The position numbers were made by a program, and so were the translations under genes. Positions 4,597 to 7,052 of a DNA stretch of 7,052 nucleotides are shown here, one piece after another. The notes beneath the pieces were generated by a model, which saw only the letters and a program-made list of their open reading frames with translations, was not told where the DNA came from and did no database searches. The stretch's first letter is position 1. The number at the start of each line of letters is the position of its first letter. The DNA is from an uncultured Rikenella sp. (lineage in GTDB: Bacteria; Bacteroidota; Bacteroidia; Bacteroidales; Rikenellaceae), in contig NZ_CAJTUJ010000097.1 in assembly GCF_910579375.1 (NCBI RefSeq), forward strand, positions 1 to 7,052, given 5' to 3'.

Positions 4597-6786
4597 TTAG
4601 TGTTTAAGGTATTTCTCCAGCCAGCCGAAAAATTCGCGGTTCCAGACCAGCGAATTCTGCGGTTTGAAGACCTGGTGTCCCTCGTCCTCGAAGTAGACCA
4701 GCCGCGACGGAATGCCGTGCGCCCGCGCTGCCGTGAAAGCCTGAAGGCTCTGTGTGAACGGAATCCGGAAGTCCTTCGCCCCCGTGATGATCAGGATCGG
4801 CGCATACCAGTCGTTCACCGCCAGGTGCGGCGAGTTGGCATACGAACGATCCGCCACTTTATTGCCCGGCCGTTCCCAGTAGGCTCCGCCGAGGTCGTTG
4901 GTCGGGAACCAGAGCTCTTCGGTCTCGCCGTAGAAACTTTCGAGGTTGAACATCCCGCAGTGGGCGATGAACGCTTTGAACCGCCGGTCGCTGTGCCCCG
5001 CGAGGTAGAAGGTCGAGTAGCCCCCGTAAGAAGCCCCTACGCAGCCCCGCCGCTCGATATCCACCCACGGCTCTTTTGACACATCGTCGATGGCCGAGAG
5101 GTAGTCCCGGATGTTCTGTCCCGAGTAGTCGCCCGAGATTTGGTCGAGCCACTCCTGTCCGAACGACGGCAGCCCGCGTCGGTTCGGCGCCACCACGATG
5201 TAGCCTTGGGCCGCCATCAGCTGGAAGTTCCACCGGTAGCTCCACCGCTGCGAAACGACGCTCTGCGGCCCGCCCTGACAGTAGAGCAGGGTCGGATACT
5301 GTTTCGTGCTGTCGAAGTCCGGCGGCAGGATCACCCACGTCAGCATCCGCTTGCCGTCGGTCGTCGTCACCCACCGTTTCTGCACGTCGCCCATATCGAC
5401 GTGGTCGTAAATCTCTTTGTTGATAAAGGTGATCTGGGTATCTTTCCCGTTCGCGAGGTCGATGGCGAAGAGTTCCGGAGCCATCGAGAGGGTGGTCTTC
5501 GCCGCAACGACCACCGGCTGTTGCGCACCGCCTTCGCCGGTCGTCGGGAAAGCGATGCTGAAGTCGGTGTAGTCGTGGTCGCCTGCCGTCAGGACGGTAA
5601 TGGTCGCAGGTCGATCGCCCGTGGCGAGGTCGGCCCGGCACAACTGGTGGGTCGCCTCGATCGGGGCGATGAAGTAGATGCTCTTGCCGTCTCCGCTCCA
5701 CCGCAGGTTGGCGGCGTTGTAGTCGAATCCGTTGGTTACGTAGCTTTTCGCTCCGGTGGCGAGGTCCATTACAAACAAGCGATCCTTGTCCGACTCGTTC
5801 CAAGCGCGTTCCATGCTTTGCCACGCCAACCGGCTGTCGTCTGGCGAGAAGACCGGATATTTGTCGTACCCCGGCATCCCGTCTGTCAGGTTTCGGGTCG
5901 AGCCGTCGCTCAGGTCGTAGAGGTAGATGTCCGAGTTCGTGCTCATCGAGTATTCATACCCGGTGAGCTTCTTGCAGGTGTATGCCACCTGTGTTCCGGC
6001 GTGGTTCCATGCCACTTCGCTCATCTCGAAATAGGGTGCGGTCGGCGCGTCCCACGGCTCGCCGGGCATAATGTCCCGCGCATCGGAAATCCCGTTGCCG
6101 TCTGCGGCCGATGGGTTCAGGTCGGCCACGAAGATATGGCTGTATGCGCCGTCTTCCCAAGTGTCCCAGTGCCGCTCCATCAGGTCGTCGTAGATCAGGG
6201 CTTTGGATGCCTTCATGCCGTATATGTCCGCAGAAGATACCGAGTCTACCTGAACGTCGGCGGTGTACCAAATCTTATCCCCTTTCGGACTCACTCCGAA
6301 GCCGGTGATTCCTCCTTTGACGTCGGAGAGGCGTCGCAGTCCCGTCCCGTCGGGCTGTACGCGCCAAAGCTGCTGGGTGGCGTCGTCGCCGCCTCTGGTG
6401 CTGAGGAAGTAGATGCAGGACTCGCCGGTTTTCGGATCGATGCCCCATGCGGGGGAGTTGTCTTTCCCGGTGTTGTTCGTAATCTGTCGCGCTTTGCCGG
6501 GCTCTTCGACCGGCATCGCCCACAGCGAGGTGTACCCTTTGTTCTCGCCCATATTATAATAGGTCAGGGTGTACAGGACTTCCGTCCCGTCTGTCGACAG
6601 GGCGCCGTTTCCGATACGCCCCATCTTCCACATCACTTCGGGGGTAAATACGCGCGCTTCTTTCTCGGCTGCGGTCAGGGCGGTGTCGAGTGCGACATTC
6701 CCGGCAGGGCTGTCGCCGGGCTGAGCGGTTCCGCAACTGGTCAGGGTCGCGGTGGCTATTCCGAGCATGGTCATCAATCGTTTCAT
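4597..6786 (-). CDS. S9 family peptidase, dipeptidyl-peptidase 5-like lipoprotein
   Basis: Serine exopeptidase of the prolyl oligopeptidase family, expected to release N-terminal dipeptides from peptides in the envelope. It is 729 residues long and starts with a lipoprotein signal: KR, a hydrophobic stretch, then lipobox LTSC with Cys18. No acidic surface-export signal follows the Cys, so a periplasm-facing anchor is likely. Residues 45-460 form a beta-propeller with recurring PD40-like strands, for example YPVFSPDDSRLAW and LRWSGDGKSIYF. The catalytic domain (about 470-729) has Ser586 in GASYGGY, Asp672 in AKDFR and His704 in DEGHQVF. From memory, conserved stretches such as GGITGF, SMSTNSDIY, LYCQGGPQ and SGDYSGQN are shared with P. 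gingivalis DPP5; an alignment was not run. The substrate preference (Ala or hydrophobic P1) is taken from that enzyme. It is the first gene of an operon with the ArgE-type gene. Confidence 0.92.
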   Translation of the reverse strand: MKRLMTMLGIATATLTSCGTAQPGDSPAGNVALDTALTAAEKEARVFTPEVMWKMGRIGNGALSTDGTEVLYTLTYYNMGENKGYTSLWAMPVEEPGKARQITNNTGKDNSPAWGIDPKTGESCIYFLSTRGGDDATQQLWRVQPDGTGLRRLSDVKGGITGFGVSPKGDKIWYTADVQVDSVSSADIYGMKASKALIYDDLMERHWDTWEDGAYSHIFVADLNPSAADGNGISDARDIMPGEPWDAPTAPYFEMSEVAWNHAGTQVAYTCKKLTGYEYSMSTNSDIYLYDLSDGSTRNLTDGMPGYDKYPVFSPDDSRLAWQSMERAWNESDKDRLFVMDLATGAKSYVTNGFDYNAANLRWSGDGKSIYFIAPIEATHQLCRADLATGDRPATITVLTAGDHDYTDFSIAFPTTGEGGAQQPVVVAAKTTLSMAPELFAIDLANGKDTQITFINKEIYDHVDMGDVQKRWVTTTDGKRMLTWVILPPDFDSTKQYPTLLYCQGGPQSVVSQRWSYRWNFQLMAAQGYIVVAPNRRGLPSFGQEWLDQISGDYSGQNIRDYLSAIDDVSKEPWVDIERRGCVGASYGGYSTFYLAGHSDRRFKAFIAHCGMFNLESFYGETEELWFPTNDLGGAYWERPGNKVADRSYANSPHLAVNDWYAPILIITGAKDFRIPFTQSLQAFTAARAHGIPSRLVYFEDEGHQVFKPQNSLVWNREFFGWLEKYLKH

Positions 6787-6826
6787 AAAATAATTTTAAT
6801 CTGTTCGATTATTCGTACTTGCCTTG
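6787..6826 (-). promoter_or_regulatory. Short AT-rich leader between dpp5 and repeat copy B
   Basis: Only 40 bp separate the peptidase start codon from repeat copy B, and the first 25 or so are AT-rich. I find no TTTG/TAnnTTTG pair on the minus strand in this leader or within the visible part of copy B. The operon promoter is therefore non-canonical, inside the repeat, or beyond the window. No clear Shine-Dalgarno sequence is present, which is normal for Bacteroidota. Confidence 0.3.
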
Positions 6827-7052
6827 GAGGGTACTGTTCTTTTTCTGAAGAAAAAGAACCAAAAAGACTTTCGACGGATGCTTCGCATCCTAAAGCTGCC
6901 GGCGGCCCAAATCTCGGTTGGTTGGGCTGGGGTTTTCCGGCGTGGGCGCATTGGGGTAATACTCGCATTATATGCGCCCCGCCGAGAAAACCCAGCTCAA
7001 CAGACTCGCGAAAAATGAGGACTGCGGAGCCTAAGGAGTAGCGTAGCTATCA
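6827..7052 (+). repeat. Composite structured repeat, copy B (runs off the window end)
   Basis: Same element and orientation as 3152-3496. Conserved blocks are 6827-6844 (18 of 18), 6885-6909 (25 of 25) and 7014-7049 (35 of 36). Hairpin 1 is compact here: GTTCTTTTTCT (6836-6846) and AGAAAAAGAAC (6849-6859) are perfect complements almost without a loop, whereas copy A has an 88-nt loop. Hairpin 2 is GGATGC-TTC-GCATCC (6876-6890). The central hairpin is 6921-7001. The right-end hairpin seen in copy A would lie beyond 7052. It sits just upstream of the dpp5-argE operon, so it could affect that operon's transcription. Confidence 0.75.
6921..7001. repeat. Central long hairpin of copy B
   Basis: The arms 6921-6951 and 6972-7001 pair over about 29 bp, interrupted only by single-base bulges (6931, 6943, 6985) and one G-T pair. 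The inner 8 bp are perfect (6944-6951 with 6972-6979). The loop is 6952-6971. The arm sequences differ from those of copy A, yet both fold, so pairing rather than sequence is conserved. Confidence 0.65.

Noticed and set aside
5140..7041. 633-residue open frame on the plus strand opposite dpp5
   Set aside because: It is antisense to a gene with a complete catalytic triad and signal peptide, runs into repeat copy B, and has no recognisable domain. High-GC codon usage commonly leaves such open frames.

Overview
The window looks like chromosome from a GC-rich member of the Bacteroidota, most likely Alistipes or a close Rikenellaceae relative. Three things point there. The tRNA gene has a textbook Bacteroidota promoter (TTTG, 20 bp, TAnnTTTG). 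The S9 peptidase closely resembles Porphyromonas gingivalis DPP5, as far as memory allows. The M20 hydrolase matches the Bacteroides-type ArgE (N-acyl-ornithine deacetylase) sequence pattern. The genus is an inference from GC content and gene style, not a proven assignment.

Layout. Bases 1-1089 hold no convincing gene. They are dense in short perfect hairpins, including a small family with 3-nt loops, and contain one perfect -7 box at 427-434. Next come two plus-strand genes, 5 bp apart: a zinc-type cation diffusion facilitator (1090-2001) and an alpha/beta hydrolase (2007-2927). A minus-strand tRNA-Leu(UAG) follows at 2979-3062, with its own promoter. A composite, hairpin-rich repeat (copy A, 3152-3496) separates it from a minus-strand two-gene operon: a lipoprotein dipeptidyl-peptidase 5 (6786-4597) followed 14 bp later by an ArgE-type deacetylase (4582-3536). 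A second copy of the repeat (copy B, 6827 to the window end) lies 40 bp upstream of the peptidase start codon, in the same orientation as copy A.

How the genes fit together. The peptidase should trim dipeptides from peptides in the envelope, and the M20 enzyme removes an acyl group from an amino-acid derivative in the cytoplasm. Together they suit an amino-acid-centred metabolism. The CDF exporter removes excess divalent metal, and the hydrolase behind it is probably co-transcribed, but its substrate is unknown.

The least ordinary content is non-coding. The two composite repeats share conserved blocks around a long central hairpin. The stem of that hairpin differs in sequence between copies but stays paired, and its apex is inverted in one copy relative to the other. 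The 1-780 region carries covarying hairpins that could mark a repeat family or a structured RNA.
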